Shown here piece by piece: positions 1-7,265 of a DNA stretch of 40,963 nt. Numbering within the stretch: the first letter of the stretch is position 1; every line of letters starts with the position of its first letter. Made by a program: the position numbers and the translations under genes. The notes beneath the pieces were generated by a model that saw only the letters and a list, made by a program, of their open reading frames with translations, had not been told where the DNA came from and searched no databases. The stretch spans positions 1-40,963 of the forward strand of contig NZ_JADCBK010000094.1 of the NCBI RefSeq assembly GCF_020253525.1. The letters are read 5' to 3'. Source of the DNA: Aquidulcibacter sp. (GTDB lineage Bacteria; Pseudomonadota; Alphaproteobacteria; Caulobacterales; Aquidulcibacteraceae).

Positions 1-46
1 ATCCTTCCGGCCCACCAAACCGCAACCGAAATTGTTCTTGCGACAT
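1..46 (-). CDS. Possible 5' end of a truncated gene
   Basis: On the minus strand an ATG at 46 opens a frame that runs off the window edge and reads MSQEQFRLRFGGPEG. The composition looks protein-like, but only 15 codons are visible and there is no Shine-Dalgarno sequence, so this is a weak call. The plus strand is also open from base 1 to a TAG ending at 54, so these bases could instead be the tail of a plus-strand gene. No function can be given. Confidence 0.22.
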   Translation of the reverse strand, partial: MSQEQFRLRFGGPEG

Positions 47-62
47 CGGAATAGTAAAGTGT

Positions 63-179
63 CCGTTTTCTTCGAAAACGGATCGCTTGCGACGCAGCAA
101 AGCTGCGCACTTGACGACCCAGATGTCGCGCTCATCCTCGATCATCCATTTTGGTGAAACAAGGTTTCCACCAAAATGG
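63..179. repeat. Cluster of three hairpins at the contig end
   Basis: Three perfect inverted repeats lie within 120 bases. The first is CCGTTTTC/GAAAACGG at 63-81 with a 3-base loop. The second is CGCAGC/GCTGCG at 93-107. The third is CCATTTTGGTG/CACCAAAATGG at 146-179, with an inner AAAC/GTTT pairing. None is followed by a T-run, so they are not simple terminators. The rest of the first 480 bases holds no gene I can support. Clustered palindromes beside a contig break suggest a dispersed intergenic repeat, but that is inference. Confidence 0.5.
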
Positions 180-481
180 GTCCAGACGGAAAAAACCTTT
201 CAGGCCGCTTCTTCTGGCGGGATCGGGCGATGTGTCGCGTTAAATCGCCCACGAACAATAATGTATGGCTTTTGGGGCAGGCAGGGCCTGCGCATAAGCC
301 TTCCTGACGTAAACTTGAACAGAGCCACTTCAGGTTTTGCTTGACCGTTTGGCATTCAAGGACTGGGATTCACCTTAGGTGCGGCGCTTCTGTCGCCGGA
401 TGACACCGAATGCCACATCACTGAAGCGGCTACCGCTCGCTTTAGATACCGATGCAATTCAGAGCTAAAGGGAAATAACAG

Positions 482-1153
482 GTGACCGAATTCTGGGCAG
501 CAATCGGCTTGATGGCATCCTTTCTGGCGTTAAGGCGTCTGGCTCGCTGGTACAAATGGAGCGCATTGATTCCCTACTTGGCCGTTCTTGGGTTGGGTTT
601 GTTGTTCGCCTTTAGTTCAACCGTTACCTTGGATCGTTTGCGGCAATACTTTACCCCACCCTCTGACATCGCTGGTTTCCTGTCACAAGTTGCCATGACG
701 CTGATCGTAGGCTTGGGAGGTGCGGTTTTATATATCCTGATCCATAAGGCCTTTCGACTGCCGCGTTCGGACGACAACAACCCATATGAGCGCTTTCTCA
801 CCGCAAAGCCTTATCAATTCTGCATTTTCGTTGCGCTTTATCTTCCCGTTATGGCGACGCTAGAAGAACTTGTATTCAGGGTGGCCTTTATTGGCATAGG
901 ATTGTCTGATGGCAGCACGAATTTTGAGACGTTTTGTCTTGTTTTGATGTCGTCAATTATCTTCGGCTTGGCTCATTTGTCGAAGGAAAGGCCGGGGCAT
1001 GCCATCCACGCCGGGATCGCCGGCCTCATCTGGGGCTGTGCCTTTACCATTTCTGGATCAATTTGGGTGCCTTTGGTAGCGCACACCCTACACAATATGA
1101 TCTTCTTTACCGCGCTCTATGTGCGCCTGCAAATCTCTCCGGAGGTAGAGTGA
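482..1153 (+). CDS. CPBP family intramembrane metalloprotease
   Basis: This is a 223-residue multi-pass membrane protein of the CPBP (CAAX protease and bacteriocin-processing, Abi) family. Members are glutamate-type intramembrane proteases that cleave prenylated or small peptide substrates in the membrane. The three family motifs are present: EELVFR with E128, E129 and R133; FGLAH with F161 and H165; and HTLHN with H201 and N205. Hydrophobic segments lie near 5-20, 28-48, 68-88, 112-125, 152-166, 180-200 and 203-214. The start is GTG, preceded by AAAGGGA. It converges on the fumarylacetoacetate hydrolase gene with a gap of about 40 bases. Neighbours do not indicate a substrate. Family is confident; physiological role unknown. 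Confidence 0.88.
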   Translation: MTEFWAAIGLMASFLALRRLARWYKWSALIPYLAVLGLGLLFAFSSTVTLDRLRQYFTPPSDIAGFLSQVAMTLIVGLGGAVLYILIHKAFRLPRSDDNNPYERFLTAKPYQFCIFVALYLPVMATLEELVFRVAFIGIGLSDGSTNFETFCLVLMSSIIFGLAHLSKERPGHAIHAGIAGLIWGCAFTISGSIWVPLVAHTLHNMIFFTALYVRLQISPEVE

Positions 1154-1192
1154 AGTCTAAATCGAGATTATTTCAAATAGGCTGAAAAGGCG

Positions 1193-2197
1193 CTACCCAA
1201 CCACCTTCTGCTCAATCGCCCCAAAGATGGAGTGGCCGGAGGCGTCATCGGCCCAGATGCGTACGACTTGGCCGTGTTTGAGGAAGGGCGTCTTGGCGGC
1301 ACCGTGCAGAATCGTTTCTACGACGCGCACTTCGGCCAAGCAGGAATAGCCAAGGCCACCTTCGGCGATCGGCTTACCTGGGCCACCAGCCGCATCGCGG
1401 TTGGACACCGTGCCAGAGCCAATAATCGTGCCAGCGCAGAGGTTACGGGTACGGGCGGCATGGGCGATCAATTGGCCAAAATCAAACGTCATATCCACGC
1501 CGGTTTCGGCCCGTCCCAAGGGCTTACCATCGAGGTCCACGCTTAAGGTGACATGCAGTTTGCCGCCGTCCCATAAAGGCCCGAGGCTGTCGGGCGTCAC
1601 GGCGACAGGGGAGAACGCGCTGGCGGGTTTGGCCTGGAAGAAGCCAAAGCCCTTGGCCAATTCATTGGGGATCAGATTGCGCAGGCTGACATCATTGACG
1701 AGACAAATGAGAGCGATGTGGTCACGCGCTGCTTCTGCGCTAATTCCCTGCGGCACATCGGTGGTGATGACGGCGACTTCGGCCTCAAGGTCACAGCCCC
1801 AAGCTTCATCGGCCAGCGGGATGGGCGCACGTGGCGGCAAGAAATCGTCGGAGCCGCCTTGATACATTAGTGGGTCGGTCCAAAAGCTTTCTGGCATCTC
1901 AGCGCCGCGGGCTTGGCGCACCAATTGGACATGGTTCACATAGGCGGAACCATCGGCCCATTGATAGGCGCGCGGCAGCGGCGAATGGGCCTCACGTTCA
2001 TGAAAGCGTTCGGTGGGAACTGCACCGCGTTCAAGGGCCTCGCTCAACGTCTGTAGGGCAGGGCCGCACCGGGCCCAATCGTCAAGCGCGGCTTGTAAAG
2101 TTGGAGCGATCAGGCCCGCATCGGTACAATAATTCAAGTCAGACGAGACCACGACGAGGCGACCATCGCGGCCAGATTTGAGTGAGGCGAGTTTCAT
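1193..2197 (-). CDS. Fumarylacetoacetate hydrolase family protein
   Basis: A 334-residue cytoplasmic enzyme that likely hydrolyses fumarylacetoacetate to fumarate and acetoacetate, the last step of tyrosine degradation. The metal-binding acidic residues of the FAH fold are visible as E138 and E140 (LEAEVAVI) and D169 (LVNDVSL). A glycine-rich GTIIGSGTVSN segment follows near 267-277. The length matches the shorter bacterial FAH form found beside hppD rather than the ~430-residue form. The start has TAGGAAA 8 bases upstream. It is the last gene of a minus-strand run from maiA through hppD, about 50 bases after the VOC gene, so context supports the true FAH reaction rather than a generic FAH-fold activity. 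Confidence 0.85.
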   Translation of the reverse strand: MKLASLKSGRDGRLVVVSSDLNYCTDAGLIAPTLQAALDDWARCGPALQTLSEALERGAVPTERFHEREAHSPLPRAYQWADGSAYVNHVQLVRQARGAEMPESFWTDPLMYQGGSDDFLPPRAPIPLADEAWGCDLEAEVAVITTDVPQGISAEAARDHIALICLVNDVSLRNLIPNELAKGFGFFQAKPASAFSPVAVTPDSLGPLWDGGKLHVTLSVDLDGKPLGRAETGVDMTFDFGQLIAHAARTRNLCAGTIIGSGTVSNRDAAGGPGKPIAEGGLGYSCLAEVRVVETILHGAAKTPFLKHGQVVRIWADDASGHSIFGAIEQKVVG

Positions 2198-2246
2198 CAG
2201 CGTTTCCTAAAGGCTGGGTGGTCCCAGACCGTTTCTATGGTACTTT

Positions 2247-2807
2247 TTAAGCCGGATCAGATTTTGCGTGGCTGGCGCGGGCCTTGGCGTGCAGCCAGTC
2301 GGCATGGCGTGGCGCTTTTTTCGTGCGCGACCATTCTTCCAGCATCTCGGGCGCAACCCGTCGCAGTTCGGTTAGTTCTGCAGCAGTGCCGGTATCATGG
2401 GCGAGTTCCAACCTGTGCCCATTGGGGTCGAAGAAATAGATGGAGCGAAAAATGCCGTGATCGGTTGGGCCAATCACCGTGCACCCGCGCGCCTCAGCTC
2501 GCGCCTTGCCAGCGAGCAAAGCTTCTTCACTATCGACCTTAAAGGCGATGTGCTGCACCCATTCGGGCGTATTGGGGTCGCGGCCCATGTCCGGCTGCTC
2601 AGGCAGTTCGAAAAAGGCCAGCACATTGCCGCCGCCGGCATCGAGAAAGACGTGCATATAAGGGTCATAGGCACCGGTAGAGGGCACATGGTCTTCGGCA
2701 AAGGCGATTTGAAAATCCATGCCCAACACGTCGTGATAAAAGTCCACCGTTTCCTTCGCATCGCGGCAGCGATAGGCGACATGGTGAATGCCTCGAAGCT
2801 GGCTCAT
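2247..2807 (-). CDS. VOC (glyoxalase/dioxygenase superfamily) protein
   Basis: A 186-residue protein with two beta-alpha-beta-beta-beta VOC modules. The positions that bind metal in glyoxalase I and extradiol dioxygenases are filled: H8/H9 (GIHHVAY), E67 (FFELPE), H86 (VQHIAFK) and E134 (HRLELAH). DPNGHRLEL is typical of the second module. It therefore probably binds a divalent metal and acts as a lyase, isomerase or ring-cleaving dioxygenase. It sits 15 bases after the isoaspartyl peptidase gene and before the FAH gene in the tyrosine block. That is where a homogentisate-ring-handling step would be expected, but the substrate is not readable from sequence. AAGGGA precedes the start. Confidence 0.8.
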   Translation of the reverse strand: MSQLRGIHHVAYRCRDAKETVDFYHDVLGMDFQIAFAEDHVPSTGAYDPYMHVFLDAGGGNVLAFFELPEQPDMGRDPNTPEWVQHIAFKVDSEEALLAGKARAEARGCTVIGPTDHGIFRSIYFFDPNGHRLELAHDTGTAAELTELRRVAPEMLEEWSRTKKAPRHADWLHAKARASHAKSDPA

Positions 2808-2822
2808 GACTCGTCCCTTATC

Positions 2823-3938
2823 CTAGTTCTCGTCTGCATAAATGGCCACGCGCGCAGGGCTAACCGCACTCATTTGCGCGCGATACATGCCAGGTGTGTT
2901 CATGCTTGCAACCGTCTGCCCCCGCGCATTGACGACAATGACCCCGCCATCACCGCCCAAAGCGGTCAGGTCCTTTTTCATAACCGCATCTGCTGCAGCC
3001 TGCAGGTCCATGCCGGGCTCTGCCGCCTTATCGCAAATGGCACGGGCAACGCCTAAGCGGATGAAATATTCGCCCGTTCCAGTGCCCGAGACCGCGCAGG
3101 TGGGCGTCGCATAAGTTCCCGCCCCAATGACGGGCACATCGCCGACGCGGCCCCATTTCTTGCCGGTGAGACCGCCAGTGGAGGTGCCAGCCACCAACAT
3201 GCCCTTGGTGTCGCGTACCACAATCCCAATCGTCCCAAAGCGCGCTTCCCCTGACTTGGCCGCATTCGGGCCCGAGCGGACGGGGCCATCATTGGTGAGG
3301 CCCGGGGGCTTTGGCGGGATTGGCATTTTTTGTTCGGTCAGAACTTCTTCAAGAATTTGCCAGCGCCGCGCCGTCAAGAAGAAGGTGTTGGGCACTTGTT
3401 CAAGGCCTTGTTCGCGGGCGAATTGATCCGCGCCTTCGCCGATCAGAAACACATGTGGAGTCTTTTCCATCACGGCACGCGCTGCACTGATCGGGTGGCG
3501 AGTTGTCATCATGCCCGCAACTGCGCCCGCCTTAAGGCCTTGGCCAACCATAATGGCTGCGTCCAAGGTCGCTTTGCCAGAGGCATCAATCGCTGCACCC
3601 CGGCCTGCATTGAATAAGGGATTATCTTCCAGATAACGGGCTGTGGCTTCCACCGCGTCGATCCCGTCGCCACCTTTGCGGAGGATATCGGCACCAATCT
3701 CAATGGCTTCTGCCAAGGCGGCGCGATAGGCTTTGTCCTGCTCGGGCGTTAAGTCCTTGCGCTCAATCACGCCAGCCCCGCCATGAATAGCAATCGACCA
3801 AGCAGGCATGGGGGCTGGGGGGCTTGTCAGGAAGGTGCGGGTCTTTTCCGGGCCGTCACCTATTTGGGTGGTCATGGTGCAGGCACCCAGCGCGAAACCT
3901 AAAGCCGCTATGCTGCAAAGCGCACCAAATTTTCCCAT
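2823..3938 (-). CDS. Isoaspartyl peptidase/L-asparaginase, lipoprotein
   Basis: A 371-residue Ntn-hydrolase (plant-type asparaginase, T2 family) that cleaves beta-aspartyl dipeptides and L-asparagine after self-cleavage into alpha and beta subunits. The autocleavage site is the Gly-Thr pair in RFGTIGIVV, making T236 the catalytic N-terminal nucleophile of the beta chain. STGGLTGKKWGRVGD and IGAGTYA are the conserved substrate pocket. The N-terminus is a lipoprotein signal with lipobox LGAC and C20, so it should be exported and lipid-anchored, unlike the cytoplasmic IaaA of enteric bacteria. GGGAG precedes the start, and it lies 24 bases after hppD. Its link to tyrosine breakdown is not obvious. 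Confidence 0.88.
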   Translation of the reverse strand: MGKFGALCSIAALGFALGACTMTTQIGDGPEKTRTFLTSPPAPMPAWSIAIHGGAGVIERKDLTPEQDKAYRAALAEAIEIGADILRKGGDGIDAVEATARYLEDNPLFNAGRGAAIDASGKATLDAAIMVGQGLKAGAVAGMMTTRHPISAARAVMEKTPHVFLIGEGADQFAREQGLEQVPNTFFLTARRWQILEEVLTEQKMPIPPKPPGLTNDGPVRSGPNAAKSGEARFGTIGIVVRDTKGMLVAGTSTGGLTGKKWGRVGDVPVIGAGTYATPTCAVSGTGTGEYFIRLGVARAICDKAAEPGMDLQAAADAVMKKDLTALGGDGGVIVVNARGQTVASMNTPGMYRAQMSAVSPARVAIYADEN

Positions 3939-3962
3939 CCTAAACCGCTCCCAATTTCGGCC

Positions 3963-5039
3963 TTAGCCTTGCAAAACCCCGCGTCGAATCTGGTCCAATT
4001 CGATGCTTTCAAACAGGGCTTTGAAATTGCCTTCACCAAAGCCCTCATTTCCTTTTCGCTGGATAAACTCGAAAAAGATAGGGCCAACGGCATCCTTGCC
4101 GAAGATTTGCAACAACAGGCCTTGGCCTTCGCTTGGCGCACCATCAATCAAGATTTTGCGCTGACGCAGGGCTTCCACATCATGGCCGTGACCGGGCAGG
4201 CGGGTGTCGATCAAGTCAAAATAGGTATCGATCGTGTCCTGCAGTTCGACACCGCGAGCGCGGAGCTGGTCGACTGTGGTCAATAGGTCGGAGGAACCCA
4301 TGGCGATATGTTGAATGCCTTCACCCTTATAGCGCTGAAGGAATTCTTCGATCTGGTCGGTCTTGCCTTCTTCGCCCTTGCTTTCGTTCAAGGGGATACG
4401 GATTTTGCCACAGGGGCTGGTCATGGCTTTAGAAAACAAGCCGGATACTTTGCCTTCAATGTCGAAATAGCGGATCTCGCGGAAGTTGAAGATGCGCTCA
4501 TAATAGTCTGCCCATACGTCCATTTTTCCGCGGAACACATTGTGGGTTAGGTGGTCGAGATAGGTCAGACCTGTTGAATTGATGGCTTCTTCTTCGGCAG
4601 CGCCGGGGATGGGTTTAAAGTCGACATCATAAATGCTTTGGGCACCATAGCGATCAACCAGATAGATAAAGGCTCCACCAATGCCCTTAATCGCAGGAAT
4701 ATCCAGTTCCATCGGCCCGATGGGGCTGTCGACAGCTTCGGCCCCGCGCGCGACTGCCTCCCGGAAGGCGTGGGCGGCATCCTTGACCCGAAACGCCATG
4801 GCATTGGCCGATGGTCCGCGCTGCTGGCGGAACTCAGCTGCTTGACCCACAGGCTCCATATTGAGGATGAAGTTGATGTCGCCTTGTTTGAACCGGATCA
4901 CATTCTTCGAGCGATGCTTGGAAACCGCCGTAAAGCCCAATTGGCGGAAATAGGTCGCCAATGCGTCGGGGTCTGGGCTTGTGAATTCAACAAACTCAAA
5001 GCCATCAGTACCAAGGGGGTTTTCAAACAAGTCCGTCAT
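3963..5039 (-). CDS. hppD: 4-Hydroxyphenylpyruvate dioxygenase
   Basis: Converts 4-hydroxyphenylpyruvate to homogentisate with O2 and Fe(II), the committed step of tyrosine degradation. The protein is 358 residues. The 2-His-1-carboxylate iron ligands are H163 (LDHLTHN), H244 (GIQHIA) and E324 (FFEFIQR). The C-terminal gate helix (NEGFGEGNFKALFESIE) is intact. I chose the ATG at 5039, with GGAG 5 bases upstream and the usual MTDLFENP opening, over an in-frame TTG four codons earlier. It follows marR by about 70 bases and precedes the peptidase gene by 24 bases. Regulation by the adjacent MarR protein is likely. Confidence 0.96.
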   Translation of the reverse strand: MTDLFENPLGTDGFEFVEFTSPDPDALATYFRQLGFTAVSKHRSKNVIRFKQGDINFILNMEPVGQAAEFRQQRGPSANAMAFRVKDAAHAFREAVARGAEAVDSPIGPMELDIPAIKGIGGAFIYLVDRYGAQSIYDVDFKPIPGAAEEEAINSTGLTYLDHLTHNVFRGKMDVWADYYERIFNFREIRYFDIEGKVSGLFSKAMTSPCGKIRIPLNESKGEEGKTDQIEEFLQRYKGEGIQHIAMGSSDLLTTVDQLRARGVELQDTIDTYFDLIDTRLPGHGHDVEALRQRKILIDGAPSEGQGLLLQIFGKDAVGPIFFEFIQRKGNEGFGEGNFKALFESIELDQIRRGVLQG

Positions 5040-5069
5040 CGGGGGCTCCAACCATAGCTAGCCCCATTA

Positions 5070-5087
5070 TAGTTTCATTTGTTACTA
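5070..5087. promoter_or_regulatory. Imperfect dyad between marR and hppD, possible MarR operator
   Basis: The 18-base AT-rich stretch TAGTTTCATTTGTTACTA has outer arms TAGT/ACTA and partial inner symmetry. It lies upstream of hppD, directly after the marR stop codon. MarR proteins usually bind imperfect AT-rich dyads of this size in their own or neighbouring promoters. The assignment rests on position and symmetry only. Confidence 0.3.
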
Positions 5088-5108
5088 ATTGCCAAGATGG
5101 GGCAACAC

Positions 5109-5552
5109 CTATTTTGCCAATTTTTCGGTCTGGTCTTCCAACTTGCGCAGCATGGCTTCCAAGCGCTCAGCGGCTTGGCCGCCAATGGCCTCAATCAGAG
5201 ACTTCTCAAAGGCGAGCGCAACGGGGGCGACCTCTTGAACGATGGAAACCCCTGCTGCCGTCAGGCTCAACTCAACAGCGCGACGGTCTTTTTCGCTCGG
5301 CTTGGATTGCACGAGGCCACGTGTGATCAGGGCTTGTGCTGCACGGCTGACGGTGACTTTGTCCATGGCGGTGCGGGTGACGAGATTTTGCTGCGACAGC
5401 GGCACGCCTTCGGCGAGGATCGCCAACAAGCGCCATTGTGGGATCGTCAACCCAAATCGTGCCTCGTAGGCCTTGGCAATCAAGGCGCTGACCTTGTTGG
5501 AGGCCACGCTTAATCGATAGGGCAGATAGGTTTCAAGATTGAGGGGCTTCAT
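5109..5552 (-). CDS. MarR family transcriptional regulator
   Basis: A 147-residue dimeric winged-helix regulator. The DNA-binding region is visible from about residue 35 to 100: LTIPQWRLLAILAEG, then VSRAAQALITRGLVQ as recognition helix, then KPSEKDRRAVELSLTAAG as the wing containing the signature DRR. The helix near 110-140 (LIEAIGGQAAERLEAMLRKLE) is the dimer arm. MarR proteins of this kind beside hppD commonly repress tyrosine catabolism and respond to a pathway intermediate, which fits here but is inference. Its ATG overlaps the stop of the HEPN-like gene by four bases (ATGA), so the two are translationally coupled. Confidence 0.92.
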   Translation of the reverse strand: MKPLNLETYLPYRLSVASNKVSALIAKAYEARFGLTIPQWRLLAILAEGVPLSQQNLVTRTAMDKVTVSRAAQALITRGLVQSKPSEKDRRAVELSLTAAGVSIVQEVAPVALAFEKSLIEAIGGQAAERLEAMLRKLEDQTEKLAK

Positions 5553-6067
5553 GATCTAGGTGTGGGTCTTTGGTTGGTGAAGACGAGATCAAACGCCAGT
5601 TGTCTGCGTCCTGCTTCGCCGATCTTGGTCAAAGCTTCTAGGGCTTCTTCGGCTTGTAAGATACGGGATTCTGCCTCTTGGAGAGAAGCTGTGAAAAAGG
5701 GGTCGTAGTCTGCAGAATAGCGCGCTTCTTGCAGTGCAATGCAATTGCTTGCCCAAACATGTTGTACGGCCTTGGCAGGACTCATGGGGACTGTTTTTGA
5801 CCGCTCGCGGCCGCCTTCTGCGATCTTAAGCGCTATCTTGCGGAGCGTAGCATGCTCCAAAGCTCGAAAGGCACGTTGATAGCTGGCCTCACTTATCGCC
5901 CCTGCAGCGTGTTCAGGCTCAACAAAGGTTTTGGCGATGGGCGCACACACTTCTGAGAAAATGGCGTAATAGGCGGTGCTCACCGCTCTGTTTCGTGCAA
6001 CTCTTGCCTCTGCGGTTTCGCCAGGCAGAAGCAACAAGCGGGCGACATCCAAAAGCGGATAAGTCAT
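5549..6067 (-). CDS. HEPN-like protein of unknown function
   Basis: A 172-residue, mostly alpha-helical protein that I cannot name. The segment NRAVSTAYYAIFSEVC near residues 25-40 resembles the RAYYAMFHA core helix of HEPN-domain proteins. QRAFRALEH near 64-72 offers an R-x6-H spacing of the kind used by HEPN ribonucleases. A helical C-terminus follows (LQEAESRILQAEEALEALTKIG). HEPN proteins often act as RNA-cleaving toxins or accessory helices beside a nucleotidyltransferase-like partner. Here the partner position is taken by the 93-residue gene ending 2 bases upstream. The gene also overlaps marR by four bases. The coding call is firm from tight packing; the HEPN link is a pattern-based inference. 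Confidence 0.7.
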   Translation of the reverse strand: MTYPLLDVARLLLLPGETAEARVARNRAVSTAYYAIFSEVCAPIAKTFVEPEHAAGAISEASYQRAFRALEHATLRKIALKIAEGGRERSKTVPMSPAKAVQHVWASNCIALQEARYSADYDPFFTASLQEAESRILQAEEALEALTKIGEAGRRQLAFDLVFTNQRPTPRS

Positions 6068-6069
6068 GG

Positions 6070-6351
6070 CTAAGCCGCTTGTACTTTTTCGCCCGCCAAT
6101 CTGAGATACACAGGACGATCAATTTGACGGTCAGCTAGGATGGAAATGATCCAAGTATGCGCAGAGCGATACTCTGGACCACTGAGGAAGGGCTTATGGG
6201 TTGGCAGGTAGAGCGTCACAAACACAGCCTCTTCCCCGGTCGAATCGAGCTCTGTTCGTGCCTCAATGTCGGCAGGACTCCACCCGAGAACATTAAAGCT
6301 GTTCGCAAGGGCCTTTTGCAAAAGGATGGTTAGCTTGTGTTCGTGTTCCAT
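6070..6351 (-). CDS. Small protein of unknown function, partner of the HEPN-like gene
   Basis: A 93-residue protein with no family I recognise. It begins with a helix (HKLTILLQKALANSF), then a strand-rich part (EEAVFVTLYLP), then a helix and final strand (AHTWIISILADRQIDRPVYLRLAGE). The alternating helix-strand layout could match a small nucleotidyltransferase- or antitoxin-like fold, but the GS and DxD motifs of MNT proteins are absent. Its stop codon lies 2 bases before the HEPN-like start, and it begins about 40 bases after the end of maiA. All of these genes share the strand of the tyrosine block. Confidence 0.65.
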   Translation of the reverse strand: MEHEHKLTILLQKALANSFNVLGWSPADIEARTELDSTGEEAVFVTLYLPTHKPFLSGPEYRSAHTWIISILADRQIDRPVYLRLAGEKVQAA

Positions 6352-6392
6352 AGGGTAACTCTAACGTAAACTGCACACTTAAGCTACAAAAA

Positions 6393-7034
6393 TCAGCCTG
6401 CCTGCGTCTCTGGGGCGGTTGCAACAAAGGCCGGATGCGCGCGCGCTTTGGTATCGGCGGCAACCAAAAGCGGGAAGGGGGTCAAGTCCACCCCATAGCG
6501 GCGGGCATTATTCATCTGTGGAACTAAACAGATATCCGCCAAAGTTGGCGACGGCCCAAACAAATAACCCTGTTCTGGTGACCAAACGCGCTTGGCCGTC
6601 TCAATTTCTAATGCGGCAAAGCCTTTGGCAATCCATTCCGCACACCATTGCGTTGTACGTGCTTCATCGGCGCCAAAGTCGGCAGCCAGCTTGCGCCGAA
6701 CACCCAAATTTTGCACCGGGAAGATATCGCTCGCAATGGCATGGGCAAAGGCGCGGCATAAGGCCCGCTGCCACGTATCAGTGGGATAAAGGCTCGGTTC
6801 TGGGATGGTGTCTTCCAACCAGTCCATGATCGCAAACGATTGGGTCAGAACCCCGTGCTCGGTCACGATTGCTGGCACCCGACCCTCGGGGTTGAGAGCG
6901 CGATAGGTCTCCGACAAATGGTCATTGGCAATCAGCGAGACAAAGTGGCTGTCACTGGTCACCCCTTTCAGGGCCAAAGCAATGCGAACGCGGTAGGAAG
7001 CCGAGGAGTGGGAAAATGTATGTAATTGAAGCAT
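6393..7034 (-). CDS. maiA: Maleylacetoacetate isomerase
   Basis: A 213-residue zeta-class glutathione transferase that isomerises maleylacetoacetate to fumarylacetoacetate with glutathione. The N-terminal thioredoxin-like domain carries the zeta signature HSSASYRVRIALALKG, with S10/S11 as catalytic serines. The glutathione-binding NPEGRVPAIV and TQSFAIMDWLE segments follow. The helical C-terminal domain includes LFGPSPTLADICLVPQMNNARRYGVDL. AGGAGA lies 6 bases before the ATG. It heads the minus-strand tyrosine block, so it and the FAH at the far end bracket the pathway genes. Confidence 0.93.
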   Translation of the reverse strand: MLQLHTFSHSSASYRVRIALALKGVTSDSHFVSLIANDHLSETYRALNPEGRVPAIVTEHGVLTQSFAIMDWLEDTIPEPSLYPTDTWQRALCRAFAHAIASDIFPVQNLGVRRKLAADFGADEARTTQWCAEWIAKGFAALEIETAKRVWSPEQGYLFGPSPTLADICLVPQMNNARRYGVDLTPFPLLVAADTKARAHPAFVATAPETQAG

Positions 7035-7265
7035 AGGCTTCTCCTAGCATAGTGCGTGTAGCCTCACCATATGGAAGGCTAACAGGGGTTGAGATCGGCG
7101 GCGACGGTGGCTGCTAGACAAAACGATCAGGCAACTCAATCGACTCATTACGGCCTCGCACACAAAATCGTGTAGTAAAGTTGTCTTGCGTCCAATGCTT
7201 AGCGGCATGATATTAAGGCCAAGCAATGCGACAGAAGGCTGTCCGCATGTTGAAAAGGAAAGAAA

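Noticed and set aside
87-344. 85-codon plus-strand frame in the first 350 bases
   Set aside because: It runs through two of the hairpins and has no ribosome site or recognisable sequence.
7035-7265. Possible ybhL-type RNA motif before the Bax inhibitor gene
   Set aside because: The motif is known upstream of related genes in Rhizobiales, but I see no clear conserved hairpin here.
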